DNA of 64,000 bases. Origin: Umezawaea sp036375055. GTDB lineage: Bacteria > Actinomycetota > Actinomycetes > Mycobacteriales > Pseudonocardiaceae. Each line of letters opens with the position of its first letter. Within the stretch, counting starts at the first letter, position 1. The position numbers were made by a program, and so were the translations under genes. The notes under the pieces were generated by a model. It searched no databases and had not been told where the DNA came from. It saw only the letters and a program-made list of their open reading frames with translations. The DNA lies in NCBI RefSeq assembly GCF_036375055.1, contig NZ_DASUSQ010000019.1:1-64000 (forward strand). The letters run 5' to 3'. This document shows, piece after piece, positions 28,093 to 36,710 of the stretch.

Positions 28093-28201
28093 AAGTGGTC
28101 ACCAGGACCGGACATTTCGTTTCGTCCCCGATTACGCTCGCGGCCGTCGTCCGGTACCCGCGGAAAGGTCGGGACTGGAACGCCAGGAGGAGCCAGTCGC
28201 A

Positions 28202-28237
28202 ATGAGCGCGACCACCCGAGCGGACACGTCGCCGTGA
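28202..28237 (+). CDS. 11-residue upstream ORF (leader peptide) coupled to the DUF2520 gene
   Basis: ATG 28202 opens a short frame encoding MSATTRADTSP, preceded at the best spacing by AGGAGGAGCC (28186-28195), a far better ribosome site than any found for the next gene. Its TGA (28235-28237) overlaps the GTG of the DUF2520 gene (28234-28236). Ribosomes finishing this peptide would be placed to restart at that GTG. This looks like translational coupling of the pantothenate operon. The peptide itself shows no regulatory codon run. Alternative: the true start is this ATG with an undetected frameshift. Confidence 0.5.
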   Translation: MSATTRADTSP

Positions 28238-29121
28238 ACCGCCCGGCCAGACTCGCCGTCGGAGTCATCTCCGCGGGCCGCGTCGGTTCGGTGCTGGGCG
28301 CGGCACTCGCGCGTGCGGGCCACCACCCCGTCGGCGTCAGCGCCGTCTCGCAGGCCTCGCTCCGCCGCGCCGAGGAACTGCTGCCAGGGGTCCCGGTCCT
28401 CGACCCTCCCCAGGTCGCCGAGTCGGCCGACCTGCTGCTGCTCGCCGTCCCGGACGACGAACTGGCCGGTCTGGTGCGCGGGCTCGCCGCGACGGGATCG
28501 CTGCGGGCCGGGCAGATCGTCGTGCACACGAGCGGCGCCCACGGCGTCGGCGCGCTCGCGCCCGCCGCCGACGTCGGCGCGCTCTGCCTGGCGCTGCACC
28601 CCGTGATGACGTTCACCGGCCGCGCGGAGGACCTGCTGCGCATGACGGCCGCCAGCGTCGGCGTGACGGCGGCGGACGACGACGAGATCGCCTGGAGCGT
28701 CGGCGAAGCGCTGGTCGTGGAGATGGAGGCGGACCCGGTCCGCATCCCCGAGCACGTCCGCCCGCTCTACCACGCGGCCCTCGCGCACGGCGCGAACCAC
28801 CTGGTCACGCTGGTCGCCGAGTGCGCGGACCTGCTGCGCTCCGCCGGTGTCGCGGGCGGGGAGCGGCTGCTGGGCCCGCTGCTGTCGGCCGCGCTGGACA
28901 ACGCCCTGCGCCACGGCGACCGCGCGCTCACCGGCCCGGTGTCGCGCGGCGACGTCGGCACGGTCCGCAAGCACCTCGACGTCCTGGCGCGCGAAGCGCC
29001 GGAGGTCCTGCCCCCGTACCGCGTCCTGGCGCGGCGCACCGCCGACCGCGCGGAGGCCGCGGGCCTGCTCAGGCCCGAGGCCGCCACGGAAGTTCGAACC
29101 ACCCTTGAGGAAGACGCATGA
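28234..29121 (+). CDS. Rossmann-like / DUF2520 domain protein
   Basis: The 295-residue protein has an N-terminal NAD(P)-binding Rossmann segment (VGVISAGRVGSVLGAALARAGH) and a C-terminal helical DUF2520 domain (YHAALAHGANHLVTLVAECADLL). It resembles pyrroline-5-carboxylate reductase and ketopantoate reductase-like folds. In actinobacteria it is regularly encoded just before panC (Rv3603c in M. tuberculosis), so it may supply the ketopantoate reductase step, but that is inference. Its stop overlaps the panC ATG by 4 nt; its start overlaps the upstream 11-residue ORF. Confidence 0.85.
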   Translation: MNRPARLAVGVISAGRVGSVLGAALARAGHHPVGVSAVSQASLRRAEELLPGVPVLDPPQVAESADLLLLAVPDDELAGLVRGLAATGSLRAGQIVVHTSGAHGVGALAPAADVGALCLALHPVMTFTGRAEDLLRMTAASVGVTAADDDEIAWSVGEALVVEMEADPVRIPEHVRPLYHAALAHGANHLVTLVAECADLLRSAGVAGGERLLGPLLSAALDNALRHGDRALTGPVSRGDVGTVRKHLDVLAREAPEVLPPYRVLARRTADRAEAAGLLRPEAATEVRTTLEEDA

Positions 29122-30008
29122 CGAAGCCGCTGACCAAGGCCGACTACAGCCCCACGGGGGTGACCGTCCACCACGACCCGGCGCGGCTCGCGCGGGTGAC
29201 GCGGACCCTGCGCGCGGCGGGCCGCAACATCGCGCTGGTGCCGACGATGGGCGCGCTGCACGAGGGTCACCGCAAGCTGATCCGCGAAGCGCAGGTCATG
29301 CAGAACACCGTCGTCGTGGTGTCGATCTTCGTGAACCCGCTCCAGTTCGGGCCCGACGAGGACCTCGACCGCTACCCGCGCACGCTGGAGTCCGATGTGG
29401 ACATCTGCGGTGAGGAGCGCGTCGGACTGGTGTTCGCACCCGGCGTCGAGGACATGTACCCCCTGGGCACCAACGTGACGGTCTCGCCCGGCCCGCTCGG
29501 CGAGGAGCTGGAGGGCGCGACCCGCCCCGGCCACTTCGACGGCGTGCTGACCGTCGTGGCCAAGCTGTTCAACATCGTCGGCCCCACCTACGCGGTGTTC
29601 GGCGAGAAGGACTACCAGCAGCTCACCCTGGTCCACCGGATGGCGCGCGAGCTGAACTTCCCGCTCGACGTCGTCGGCGTGCCGACCGTCCGCGAGCACG
29701 ACGGCCTCGCGCTGTCCTCGCGCAACCGGTTCCTGGACGCCGAGCAGCGGCAGGCCGCCGTGGCGCTGTCCGCCGCGCTCGTGGCGGGCGCGCACGTCAG
29801 CGCCCAGGGCGCGGAGGCCGTGCTGGACACCGCCCGCGCGACGCTGGCCGCCGTTCCCGAGGTCGAGCTGGACTACCTGGAACTGCGCGCGCCCGACCTC
29901 GGCCCCGCCCCGGAGAAGGGCGACGCCCGGCTGCTCGTGGCCGCGCGGGTCGGCAAGACACGTCTGATCGACAACGCCGCCGTGCTGCTCGGCGACGGCG
30001 ACGAGTGA
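29118..30008 (+). CDS. panC: pantothenate synthetase
   Basis: The 296-residue enzyme joins pantoate and beta-alanine using ATP. Clear signatures are LVPTMGALHEGHRKLIREA (with the HxGH nucleotidyl-transfer motif), VVSIFVNPLQFGPDEDLDRYPRT, TRPGHFDGVLTVVAKLFNIV, FGEKDYQQL and LSSRNRFL. Length is normal. It is coupled to the DUF2520 gene (ATGA overlap) and lies 14 nt before panD. Confidence 0.96.
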   Translation: MTKPLTKADYSPTGVTVHHDPARLARVTRTLRAAGRNIALVPTMGALHEGHRKLIREAQVMQNTVVVVSIFVNPLQFGPDEDLDRYPRTLESDVDICGEERVGLVFAPGVEDMYPLGTNVTVSPGPLGEELEGATRPGHFDGVLTVVAKLFNIVGPTYAVFGEKDYQQLTLVHRMARELNFPLDVVGVPTVREHDGLALSSRNRFLDAEQRQAAVALSAALVAGAHVSAQGAEAVLDTARATLAAVPEVELDYLELRAPDLGPAPEKGDARLLVAARVGKTRLIDNAAVLLGDGDE

Positions 30009-30022
30009 GGGGGAGGGCCGCC

Positions 30023-30487
30023 ATGTTCCGCACCATGCTCAAGTCCAAGATCCACCGGGCGACGGTGACCCAGGCCGACCTGCACTACGTCGGCTCGGTC
30101 ACCGTCGACCTCGACCTGATGGAGGCCGCCGACCTGCTGGCGGGCGAGCAGGTCGCGATCGTCGACGTCACCAACGGCGCCCGCCTGGAGACCTACGTCA
30201 TCGCGGGCGAGCGCGGCAGCGGCGTGATCGGCATCAACGGCGCGGCCGCGCACCTCGTGCAGCCCGGTGACCTGGTGATCCTCATCGCGTACGGCGCGAT
30301 GGACGACGCCGAGGCCCGCAGGTACGAGCCGAAGGTCGTCTTCGTGGACGCGGACAACAAGGTCGTCGAGCTGGGCGCCGACCTGGCGCACGCCCCCGAG
30401 GGCTCCGGTCTGAGCAGCGGTGCGATCACCGCCGCCGAGACGGCGGACGCCGCCGCGCTCGACGCCCTGATCCAAGCCGAGAACTGA
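30023..30487 (+). CDS. panD: aspartate 1-decarboxylase
   Basis: This 154-residue proenzyme makes beta-alanine for PanC. The N terminus MFRTMLKSKIHRATVTQADLHYVGS contains the self-cleavage site Gly24-Ser25, which gives the pyruvoyl group. ATG 30023 was chosen over the in-frame 30005 start since it yields this conserved beginning and GGGGGAGGG precedes it. The last ~25 residues (Ala-rich) extend past the compact core, as in other actinomycetes. Confidence 0.96.
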   Translation: MFRTMLKSKIHRATVTQADLHYVGSVTVDLDLMEAADLLAGEQVAIVDVTNGARLETYVIAGERGSGVIGINGAAAHLVQPGDLVILIAYGAMDDAEARRYEPKVVFVDADNKVVELGADLAHAPEGSGLSSGAITAAETADAAALDALIQAEN

Positions 30488-30496
30488 GGGACTCCC

Positions 30497-31282
30497 GTGC
30501 TGCTCGCGATCGACGTCGGCAACACCAACATCGTGCTCGGCCTGTACGACGGGCTGGGTGACCAGGCCGAGCTGGTCCGCGACTGGCGGATGCGCACCGA
30601 CGCCCGGATGACGGCCGACGAGCTGGCGCTCACCATGCGCGGCCTGCTCGGCGAGTACGCCGACCGGATCACCGGCATCTCCGCGCTGTCCACCGTGCCC
30701 GCGGTGCTGCGCGAGCTGCGGGTGATGCTCGGCCGGTACTACGCGTCCGTGCCGAAGGTCGTGGTGGAGCCCGGCATCCGCACCGGCGTGCCGCTGCTGG
30801 TGGACAACCCGAAGGAGGTGGGCTCGGACCGGGTGATCAACACCCTGGCCGCGCACCACCTGCACAGCACCGCCTGCGTGGTGGTGGACTTCGGCACGTC
30901 CACGAACCTGGACGTGATCTCCGCGAAGGGCGAGTTCCTCGGCGGCGCGCTGGCGCCGGGCATCGAGATCTCGCTGGACGCGCTGGCCGCCCGCGCCGCC
31001 CAGCTCAGCAAGGTCGAGCTGGTCCGGCCGCGCGCGGTCATCGGCAAGAACACCGTGGAGTGCCTCCAGTCCGGCATCGTCTACGGGTTCGTCGGCCAGG
31101 TCGACGGGCTGGTCACGCGGATCATCGAGGAACTCGGCGCGACGGAGGCGGGTGAGGTCACGGTGATCGCCACCGGCGGCCTGGCGCCGCTCGTGGTGTC
31201 GGAGTCCGCGACGATCAAGCACCACGTGCCGGACCTGACGCTGCTCGGCCTGCGGCTGGTCTTCGAGCGCAACATGCGCTGA
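30497..31282 (+). CDS. coaX: type III pantothenate kinase
   Basis: The 261-residue ASKHA-fold kinase phosphorylates pantothenate, the first step to CoA. LLAIDVGNTNIVLGLYDG gives the phosphate-binding loop. VVVDFGTSTNLDVIS, GGALAPGIEISLDALAARAAQL and VIATGGLAPLV complete the type III pattern. It starts with GTG 9 nt after panD, so pantothenate synthesis and use are coexpressed. A strong terminator follows. Confidence 0.96.
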   Translation: MLLAIDVGNTNIVLGLYDGLGDQAELVRDWRMRTDARMTADELALTMRGLLGEYADRITGISALSTVPAVLRELRVMLGRYYASVPKVVVEPGIRTGVPLLVDNPKEVGSDRVINTLAAHHLHSTACVVVDFGTSTNLDVISAKGEFLGGALAPGIEISLDALAARAAQLSKVELVRPRAVIGKNTVECLQSGIVYGFVGQVDGLVTRIIEELGATEAGEVTVIATGGLAPLVVSESATIKHHVPDLTLLGLRLVFERNMR

Positions 31283-31289
31283 CCCGCGC

Positions 31290-31317
31290 GGGGTCGCTCC
31301 CGGCCGGGAGCGACCCC
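31290..31317. terminator. bidirectional terminator after coaX
   Basis: A 28-nt perfect palindrome (14 nt per arm, 31290-31303 and 31304-31317, left arm GGGGTCGCTCCCGG) sits between coaX and the convergent methyltransferase gene. Confidence 0.88.
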
Positions 31318-31324
31318 CCGGCGG

Positions 31325-32107
31325 TCAGATCCGGACCTTGCGGCGCACCAGGGTGCGCATGGGCAGGTCGAACTCCCCCTCCGCGGTTTCCGGGCGGGAC
31401 TTCAGGAACGCCAGCATCTTCCCCAGCAGCTCCTCGCGCTCCTCGTCCGACGAGACGAGGACGTGCGAGTGGGTGCTGACGGTGGCCACCAGCGATTCCG
31501 CCGTGCGCCGCTGCGAGTGCGGGAACGTCGACTCGGTGTCGTCGGTGAACAGCCGGTGCGGCGCGAGGTGGTGCTCGGTCACGAAGTCCTTCGAACTGAC
31601 CCTCGACCCGTTCACCTCCCCGAATGCGGCCACCCACTCCACGTCGAGGTCGTCGCCGTTCCACAGCCCGGCGACCACGCCGCCGGGCCGCAGGACGCGG
31701 GCGATCTCGACCAGGGCGGGTTCCGGGTCGAACCAGTGGAACGCCTGGCCCACGACGACGGCGTCCATCGTGCCGTCGGGCAGCGGGATGCGCTCCGCCG
31801 TGCCGGGCAGGGCCCGGACGCCGTGGTGCAGCCGCACGAGCTCGGACAGCATCGCCTCGTCGGGCTCCACCGCGGTGACCTCGTGGCCCTCCGCGCACAG
31901 GACCCCGGTCAGCTTCCCGGTGCCCGCCGCGAGGTCCAGCACGCGCAGCGGCCCGCCGGTGGACACCGGTTCCAGAGCCCAGCGCACCGCGGCCACGGGG
32001 TAGTCCGGGCGGTGCGCGGCGTAGTCGGAAGCCCGCACGCCGAAGGAGTTCGCGCGGCGGGCGTGGTGGGTGATGTCGTGGTGAGGTCGATCTTCGGCGC
32101 TCGTCAC
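31325..32107 (-). CDS. class I SAM-dependent methyltransferase
   Basis: A 260-residue protein with the methyltransferase core: LRVLDLAAGTGKLTGVL (motif I), VTAVEPDEAML (motif II acidic loop), GTAERIPLPDGTMDAVVVGQAFHWFD, and VLRPGGVVAGLWN. This arrangement is common in the UbiE/Methyltransf_11 group; the FHWFD motif is typical of a broad actinobacterial subfamily of unknown substrate. GTG 32107 is the start. The gene occupies the place where lysS-related genes lie in mycobacteria, between coaX and lsr2. Confidence 0.82.
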   Translation of the reverse strand: MTSAEDRPHHDITHHARRANSFGVRASDYAAHRPDYPVAAVRWALEPVSTGGPLRVLDLAAGTGKLTGVLCAEGHEVTAVEPDEAMLSELVRLHHGVRALPGTAERIPLPDGTMDAVVVGQAFHWFDPEPALVEIARVLRPGGVVAGLWNGDDLDVEWVAAFGEVNGSRVSSKDFVTEHHLAPHRLFTDDTESTFPHSQRRTAESLVATVSTHSHVLVSSDEEREELLGKMLAFLKSRPETAEGEFDLPMRTLVRRKVRI

Positions 32108-33184
32108 CCGCTCAACCTACCGAGAGTCCCCGACAGCCCCGCTCGAATTCACCCGTGTCTCAATGGAGCCCGCACATCGACCCGTTCGGCGTCCCTCCCC
32201 ACCGGCCCGGACGGGGGCCACGGGGGAAATCCGGGTATCGGTATCCGGTGGGGTGCCGGGAACTCGGGGCGCCCGCGCGGCGGCGCCCCACCGCAGACCG
32301 GGCAGTTCGCGACTGCCGCCGTTCTCGCGAAACGGCGCGCCCGCCTTCCCGAACTGCAAGCGCTTTCCGTTTCCCGGCACGGATGTCGAGTCCTCGATGG
32401 TGTTTTCGCGCCTTCGCTCGGCGCCGCGAGTCGTGGCGGTCGTCACTCCGCTTACGGATCCGGCGAGGTCGGACCGCCGGGAAACCGGAATTCGTCGATG
32501 TTGAGCGGCGCGCTGGACCTCCCGTTATCGCGACCGCGCGAGCGGCGTTCGCCACACCAGCCCCATCCGCAACCGTGGATTCACCCGAAGTGGGTGGGGA
32601 AGTCGCGCTCCTTGCAACCTGGAAGCCGTTGCGCGCGTGTGTCTTGGCCGGGTTCTCCGGTGACCGGATTGCCCGCAAACGGGACGGCCAGGTCTTGGCG
32701 TTCGCACGTTCGGTGGTACGGACAAGTCCGGGGTGGTGAGTGGACTACTCCCCCGATGTCCGGCTTCGTTGTCCGAAGCTGACGACGGGGAGATCAACCG
32801 CGGTACTCCAGCGGAGTTCTTGCACATGCGTTGCATCAGCAGGCGTACCCGTTGTGCCGCCTTGAGAACCGCGGGGAACGGGTGGTCCTGACCTGGTGGG
32901 AACGCCGGACGTGCAGGCCAGGGCCGCGATGGCGGTCGGGACTTTCCCCGTTCACGGCTGTGCGGAATGACACCCAGCGTGGGTGTTGGGAATGGTATCG
33001 GCCGACTACTCTTCGGCGTCCCTCACGCACGGAAGGCGTTTCACGTCTGGCGTGCTCTGAATGAAGTAACGTCTCGGACGCCGGCAGGTGCATATCTGCG
33101 GTTATGCGCTAACCTGCACAACGACATTGTTTTCGGTCGCGGTCGGGGTAGCAGTACCGCGCATTCGAGTCCAGGAGGATACGC
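32108..33184. other. 1.08-kb stretch without a convincing gene
   Basis: Several overlapping high-GC frames exist, but none has a plausible family, ribosome site and codon bias together. Two features stand out. Around 32610-32739 a plus-strand frame reads ATWKPLRACVLAGFSGDRIA then RKRDGQVLAFARSVVR, which recalls a damaged DUF397 sequence. At 32970-32986 there is a short inverted repeat (ACACCCA-GCG-TGGGTGT). The right end should hold the lsr2 promoter. In mycobacteria lysS lies in this interval; it is not here. Confidence 0.5.
32610..32739 (+). pseudogene. possible DUF397 remnant
   Basis: The plus-strand frame ending at TGA 32737-32739 contains a Trp-Lys, then CV with a hydrophobic run, then GDRIARKRDGQVLAFARS, in the order of the DUF397 pattern (W-R-K-S-S, C-V-E-V, V-R-D-S-K, D-G-P-V-L-x-F). 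The SS and DS positions are missing and there is no clear start or ribosome site, so if the match is real the gene is broken. No XRE partner is adjacent. Confidence 0.25.
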
Positions 33185-33535
33185 ATGGCGCAGAAGGTCA
33201 CCGTGACCCTGGTCGATGACCTGGACGGTTCCAGGGCAGAGGAGACCGTCGGCTTCGGCCTGGACGGCGTCGCCTATGAGATCGACCTTTCTTCGGACAA
33301 TGCGGGCAAGCTCCGCGACGTGCTCGCCGACTTCGTCACCAGCGCTCGCCGCGCCGGTGGTCGCAAGAGGGGGCCGGGCCGTCCGGCGGGGGTAAAGACG
33401 GCTGCTCGTCCGGCGTCGGCGGATAGGGAGCAGAACCAGGCCATTCGCGAGTGGGCCCGCAAGCAGGGCATGAAGGTGTCCGATCGCGGCCGTATCCCGG
33501 CCGAGGTCCTGGACGCTTACCACCAGCAGGGCTGA
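33185..33535 (+). CDS. lsr2: Lsr2-type nucleoid-associated protein
   Basis: The 116-residue protein is an H-NS-like DNA-bridging xenogeneic silencer. The N-terminal dimerisation domain starts AQKVTVTLVDDLDGSRAEETVGFGLDG, and the C-terminal AT-hook-like motif is RGRIPAEVLDAYHQQ, with the minor-groove-binding RGR. A basic linker (GGRKRGPGRPAG) joins them. AGGAGG stands 6-7 nt before the ATG. It lies between coaX and clpC, as in mycobacteria, and has its own terminator. Confidence 0.96.
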   Translation: MAQKVTVTLVDDLDGSRAEETVGFGLDGVAYEIDLSSDNAGKLRDVLADFVTSARRAGGRKRGPGRPAGVKTAARPASADREQNQAIREWARKQGMKVSDRGRIPAEVLDAYHQQG

Positions 33536-33580
33536 CCGGCGGTTTAAGGGGCTTGAGCCGCCCCAATTACGTAGAGCAAC

Positions 33581-33615
33581 GAAGAGGCGTCGGTTTCGGG
33601 ACCCGACGCCTCTTC
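33581..33615 (+). terminator. terminator after lsr2
   Basis: A 13-bp perfect inverted repeat (GAAGAGGCGTCGG at 33581-33593 with its complement at 33603-33615) and a 9-nt loop, followed by an AT-rich stretch (CATATAAAGTGATTG). Confidence 0.88.
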
Positions 33616-33760
33616 GCGCATATAAAGTGATTGCTCGACTTCGGTAAGTAGTCGACAACATTGATCAACATTGTGAAAAACGTCGCGAAATGGCGGCCGA
33701 ACGGTCCAGTGGGTCCCCCGCGCGACGCCTCGGGAGCGGGGGTGCGGGAGCGCGCACTAC

Positions 33761-33779
33761 TTCGGTTAGGCTTCCCTCA
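33761..33779. promoter_or_regulatory. IdeR/DmdR-type iron box before the siderophore ABC operon
   Basis: TTCGGTTAGGCTTCCCTCA matches the 19-bp actinobacterial iron box TTAGGTTAGGCTAACCTAA at 14 positions or so. It lies 29 nt before the first permease start, so iron-loaded IdeR/DmdR would shut the operon down when iron is plentiful. Confidence 0.7.
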
Positions 33780-33808
33780 CCAGCGGAACGCGCGGTGAGG
33801 AGCGGCAC

Positions 33809-34816
33809 TTGGCACCAGGGCAGCGCCGTCGGCGGCTCGTCGGGCTGGCACTGCTGGTGCTCGGACTGGCCGCCGCCACCATCGCGAGCATCGCGATCGG
33901 CTCCAAGGAGATCGCGTTCGACGGCGTGTGGCACGCGCTGACCTCGCCCACCGGGCTGGAGGACGACGTCGTCATCCGCGAACTCCGCGTCCCCCGGACG
34001 CTGCTCGGGATCGCGGTGGGGATCGCGCTCGGCGTCGGCGGGGCGCTCATGCAGGGCCACACCCGCAACCCGCTCGCCGACCCCGGCATCCTCGGCGTCA
34101 CCCACGGGGCCGCGTTCGCCGTGGTCCTGGCGATCTTCACGCTCGGGATCACGAGCCTGAACGCCTACGTGTGGTTCGCGTTCCTCGGGGCGTTCGTGGC
34201 CAGCGGGGTCGTGTTCCTGCTCGGCTCGTCGGGCCGGGCGGGGCCCACCCCGGTGACGCTGGCGCTGGCCGGGGCCGCCGTGAGCGCCCTGATGCACGGG
34301 CTGGTGTCCGCGCTCGTGCTGCTCGACCGGCAGAGCCTGGACGCGTTCCGGTTCTGGCAGGTCGGCGCGGTCTCCGGTCGAGGGCTGGACGTGCTCTTCC
34401 AGGTCCTGCCGTTCCTGCTCGTCGGCCTCGTCCTCGCGCTGGTCAACGCCCCCGGTGTGAACGCGCTGGCCCTCGGCGAGGACGTGGCCAGGTCGCTCGG
34501 GCAGCGGATCGTCCAGACCCGGATCACCGGGATCACCGCGATCACGCTGCTGATCGGCGGCGCGGTCGCCGCCTGCGGGCCGATCGGGTTCCTCGGTCTG
34601 GTCGTGCCGCACGCCGCCCGTGCCGTCACCGGGCCGGACCACCGGTGGCTGATCCCGTACTCCGGCCTGCTGGGCGCCGCACTGCTGCTGGTGGCCGACG
34701 TGCTCGGACGGGTCGTCGCCCGGCCCGCCGAACTGGAGGTCGGGATCATGATGGCCGTGTTCGGCGCGCCGTTCTTCATCGCGCTCGTCCGGCGCAAGAA
34801 GCTGGTGAAGCTGTGA
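33809..34816 (+). CDS. iron-siderophore ABC transporter permease (FecCD family)
   Basis: The 335-residue protein has the 9-10 helix plan of BtuC/FecCD permeases: LRVPRTLLGIAVGIALGVGGALMQGHTRNPLADPGILGVTHGAAF near the N terminus, GAVSGRG..LF, and GPIGFLGLVVPHAARAVTGPDHRWLIP, which carries the ATPase-contact loop. It imports ferric siderophores with the second permease and ATPase that follow. The start is TTG 33809 behind GAGGAG. Its stop overlaps the GTG of the next permease by 4 nt. No substrate-binding protein gene is in the operon. Confidence 0.92.
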   Translation: MAPGQRRRRLVGLALLVLGLAAATIASIAIGSKEIAFDGVWHALTSPTGLEDDVVIRELRVPRTLLGIAVGIALGVGGALMQGHTRNPLADPGILGVTHGAAFAVVLAIFTLGITSLNAYVWFAFLGAFVASGVVFLLGSSGRAGPTPVTLALAGAAVSALMHGLVSALVLLDRQSLDAFRFWQVGAVSGRGLDVLFQVLPFLLVGLVLALVNAPGVNALALGEDVARSLGQRIVQTRITGITAITLLIGGAVAACGPIGFLGLVVPHAARAVTGPDHRWLIPYSGLLGAALLLVADVLGRVVARPAELEVGIMMAVFGAPFFIALVRRKKLVKL

Positions 34817-35871
34817 GCGTCGTGGGAGCCCGTCGGGGCGTACGGGTGGGGCCGTTCTCGTGGCCGGTCCGGTGGCGGTCGCTGGTGCTGGTCGTGGCCG
34901 GGTCCGCCCTGCTCGTGCTGGCGGTGGCGGTGAACATCGGGCGGGGCGACTTCCCGATCACGCTGGGGCAGGTGTTCGACGTCCTGCTCGGCGGCGGGCA
35001 GACCAGCCACCGGTTCATCGTGCTGGACCTCCGGCTGCCGCGGTCGTTGACGGCGGTGTTCGTGGGCGCGGCCCTCGCGCTGGCCGGGGCGATCTTCCAG
35101 GCCGTCGCGCGCAACCCGCTGGCGAGCCCGGACATCCTCGGCGTGACCTGGGGCGCGAGCGTCGGCGCCGTCTCGGTCATCACCTTCGCGGGTGCCCTGA
35201 CCGGGCCCGTCGCCGAGATCGGGATCCCGGTCGCCGCGCTCGGCGGCGGGCTGTTCTTCGGTCTCCTCGTGTACGCGCTGGCGTGGCGCAAGGGGATCGA
35301 GGGGTTCCGGATGGTGCTGGTGGGGGTGGGGATCGCGGCCATCGCCGGGAACCTGACCACCTACCTGCTGACCGTCGGGGACGTCAACGACGCCGCCCGG
35401 GCGATGGTGTGGATCACCGGCTCGCTCAACGGGCGCGGGTGGGAGCACGTGGTGCCCGTCGGGATCGCACTGGTCGTGCTGATGCCCGTCGCGTTCGTCT
35501 GCGCCCACCTGCTGGGCGCGCTCCAGTTCGGCGACGACACGGTCCGCGGCCTCGGGGTCCGGTTGAACGGCGCCAGGAGCGCGCTGCTGCTGATCGGGAT
35601 CGCCCTGGCCTCCGTGGCCACGGCCGCGGCGGGGCCGATCGCGTTCGTGGCGCTCGCGGCGCCCCAGGTGGCCGTTCGGCTGGCCGCCACCGCCACACCG
35701 CCGCTGCTGGGGTCGGCCGTGGTCGGCGGCCTGCTGGTCGTCGGGTCCGACCTGGTCGCCAGGACGGCGTTCGGCGGGTTCGAGATGCCCGTCGGGGTCG
35801 TCACGGCGGTCCTCGGCGCTCCCTACCTCATGTACCTGCTCATCCGCGGCCGCCGGGAGGCACGGGTATGA
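34813..35871 (+). CDS. iron-siderophore ABC transporter permease, second subunit (FecCD family)
   Basis: The 352-residue second permease shows the same family pattern: LRLPRSLTAVFVGAALALAGAIFQAVARNPLASPDILGVTWGASVGA, GSLNGRGWEH and GPIAFVALAAPQVAVRLAATA. It would form a heterodimer with the preceding subunit. The GTG start overlaps the previous stop by 4 nt, and its own stop overlaps the ATPase ATG by 4 nt, so all three are coupled. Confidence 0.92.
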   Translation: MSVVGARRGVRVGPFSWPVRWRSLVLVVAGSALLVLAVAVNIGRGDFPITLGQVFDVLLGGGQTSHRFIVLDLRLPRSLTAVFVGAALALAGAIFQAVARNPLASPDILGVTWGASVGAVSVITFAGALTGPVAEIGIPVAALGGGLFFGLLVYALAWRKGIEGFRMVLVGVGIAAIAGNLTTYLLTVGDVNDAARAMVWITGSLNGRGWEHVVPVGIALVVLMPVAFVCAHLLGALQFGDDTVRGLGVRLNGARSALLLIGIALASVATAAAGPIAFVALAAPQVAVRLAATATPPLLGSAVVGGLLVVGSDLVARTAFGGFEMPVGVVTAVLGAPYLMYLLIRGRREARV

Positions 35872-36662
35872 CTGTTCGACTCCAGGCCGCCGACCTCCGG
35901 GTCGGGTACGGCGAGCGGATGATCGTCGACGGGTTGGACCTCGACGTCGTCGGCGGCACCGTCACCTGCGTCATCGGGCCCAACGGGTGCGGCAAGTCGA
36001 CCCTGCTCCGGGCCCTCGGGCGGCTGCTGCCCGCTCGCGGCGGCGCCGTGCTGCTGGACGGGAAGCGGATCGACCAGGTGCCCACCCGCGAGGTGGCGAA
36101 GGTGCTGGGGATGCTGCCCCAGGCCCCGCAGGCTCCCGAGGGGCTCACCGTGGCCGACCTCGTGGCTCGCGGACGGCAGCCCCACCAGGCCTGGTACCGG
36201 CAGTGGTCCTCCGACGACGAGGCCGCCGTGGCCGAGGCGCTGGAGCTGACGAACATGGACGCGCTGGCCGACCGGACCGTGGACGAGCTGTCCGGCGGGC
36301 AGCGGCAGCGGGCGTGGATCTCGATGGCGCTGGCCCAGGGGACCGATCTGCTGCTGCTGGACGAGCCCACCACCTACCTGGACCTCGCCCACCAGATCGA
36401 CGTGCTGGACCTGGTGCAGAAGCTCCACTCCGAGATGGGGCGGACGGTGGTGATGGTGCTGCACGACCTGAACCTGGCCGCCCGCTACGCGGAGCACCTG
36501 GTGGCCATGAAGGCTGGGCGGATCGTGGTGCAGGGGACGCCTGCTGAGGTGCTGACCGAGGAGGTGCTGTTGGAGGTGTTCGGGTTGGACGCTCGGGTTG
36601 TCGCTGATCCGGTGTCCGGGACGCCTCTGGTCGTGCCCATCGGGCATCGGCATCGGGTGTGA
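35868..36662 (+). CDS. iron-siderophore ABC transporter ATP-binding protein (FepC type)
   Basis: The 264-residue ATPase has Walker A GPNGCGKST at 37-45, Q-loop LPQAPQAPEG, signature DELSGGQRQRAWISMALAQG and Walker B LLLLDEPTTYLDLAHQ, followed by the H-loop VLHDLNLA. The spacing and TTYLDLAHQ sequence are typical of FepC/FecE siderophore ATPases. It ends the iron-box operon. A G-rich tandem repeat begins about 50 nt after the stop. Confidence 0.93.
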   Translation: MTVRLQAADLRVGYGERMIVDGLDLDVVGGTVTCVIGPNGCGKSTLLRALGRLLPARGGAVLLDGKRIDQVPTREVAKVLGMLPQAPQAPEGLTVADLVARGRQPHQAWYRQWSSDDEAAVAEALELTNMDALADRTVDELSGGQRQRAWISMALAQGTDLLLLDEPTTYLDLAHQIDVLDLVQKLHSEMGRTVVMVLHDLNLAARYAEHLVAMKAGRIVVQGTPAEVLTEEVLLEVFGLDARVVADPVSGTPLVVPIGHRHRV

Positions 36663-36710
36663 GGTTGGGCTTGGTTGTTGGGGCTTGGGCTGGGTGCTGT
36701 GTCGTGGGCT

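Noticed and set aside
32155..32739. A 194-codon plus-strand ORF in the gene-free stretch
   Set aside because: Most of it is Arg/Pro/Ser-rich with no ribosome site; only the last ~40 residues recall DUF397, so it is listed as a possible relic instead.
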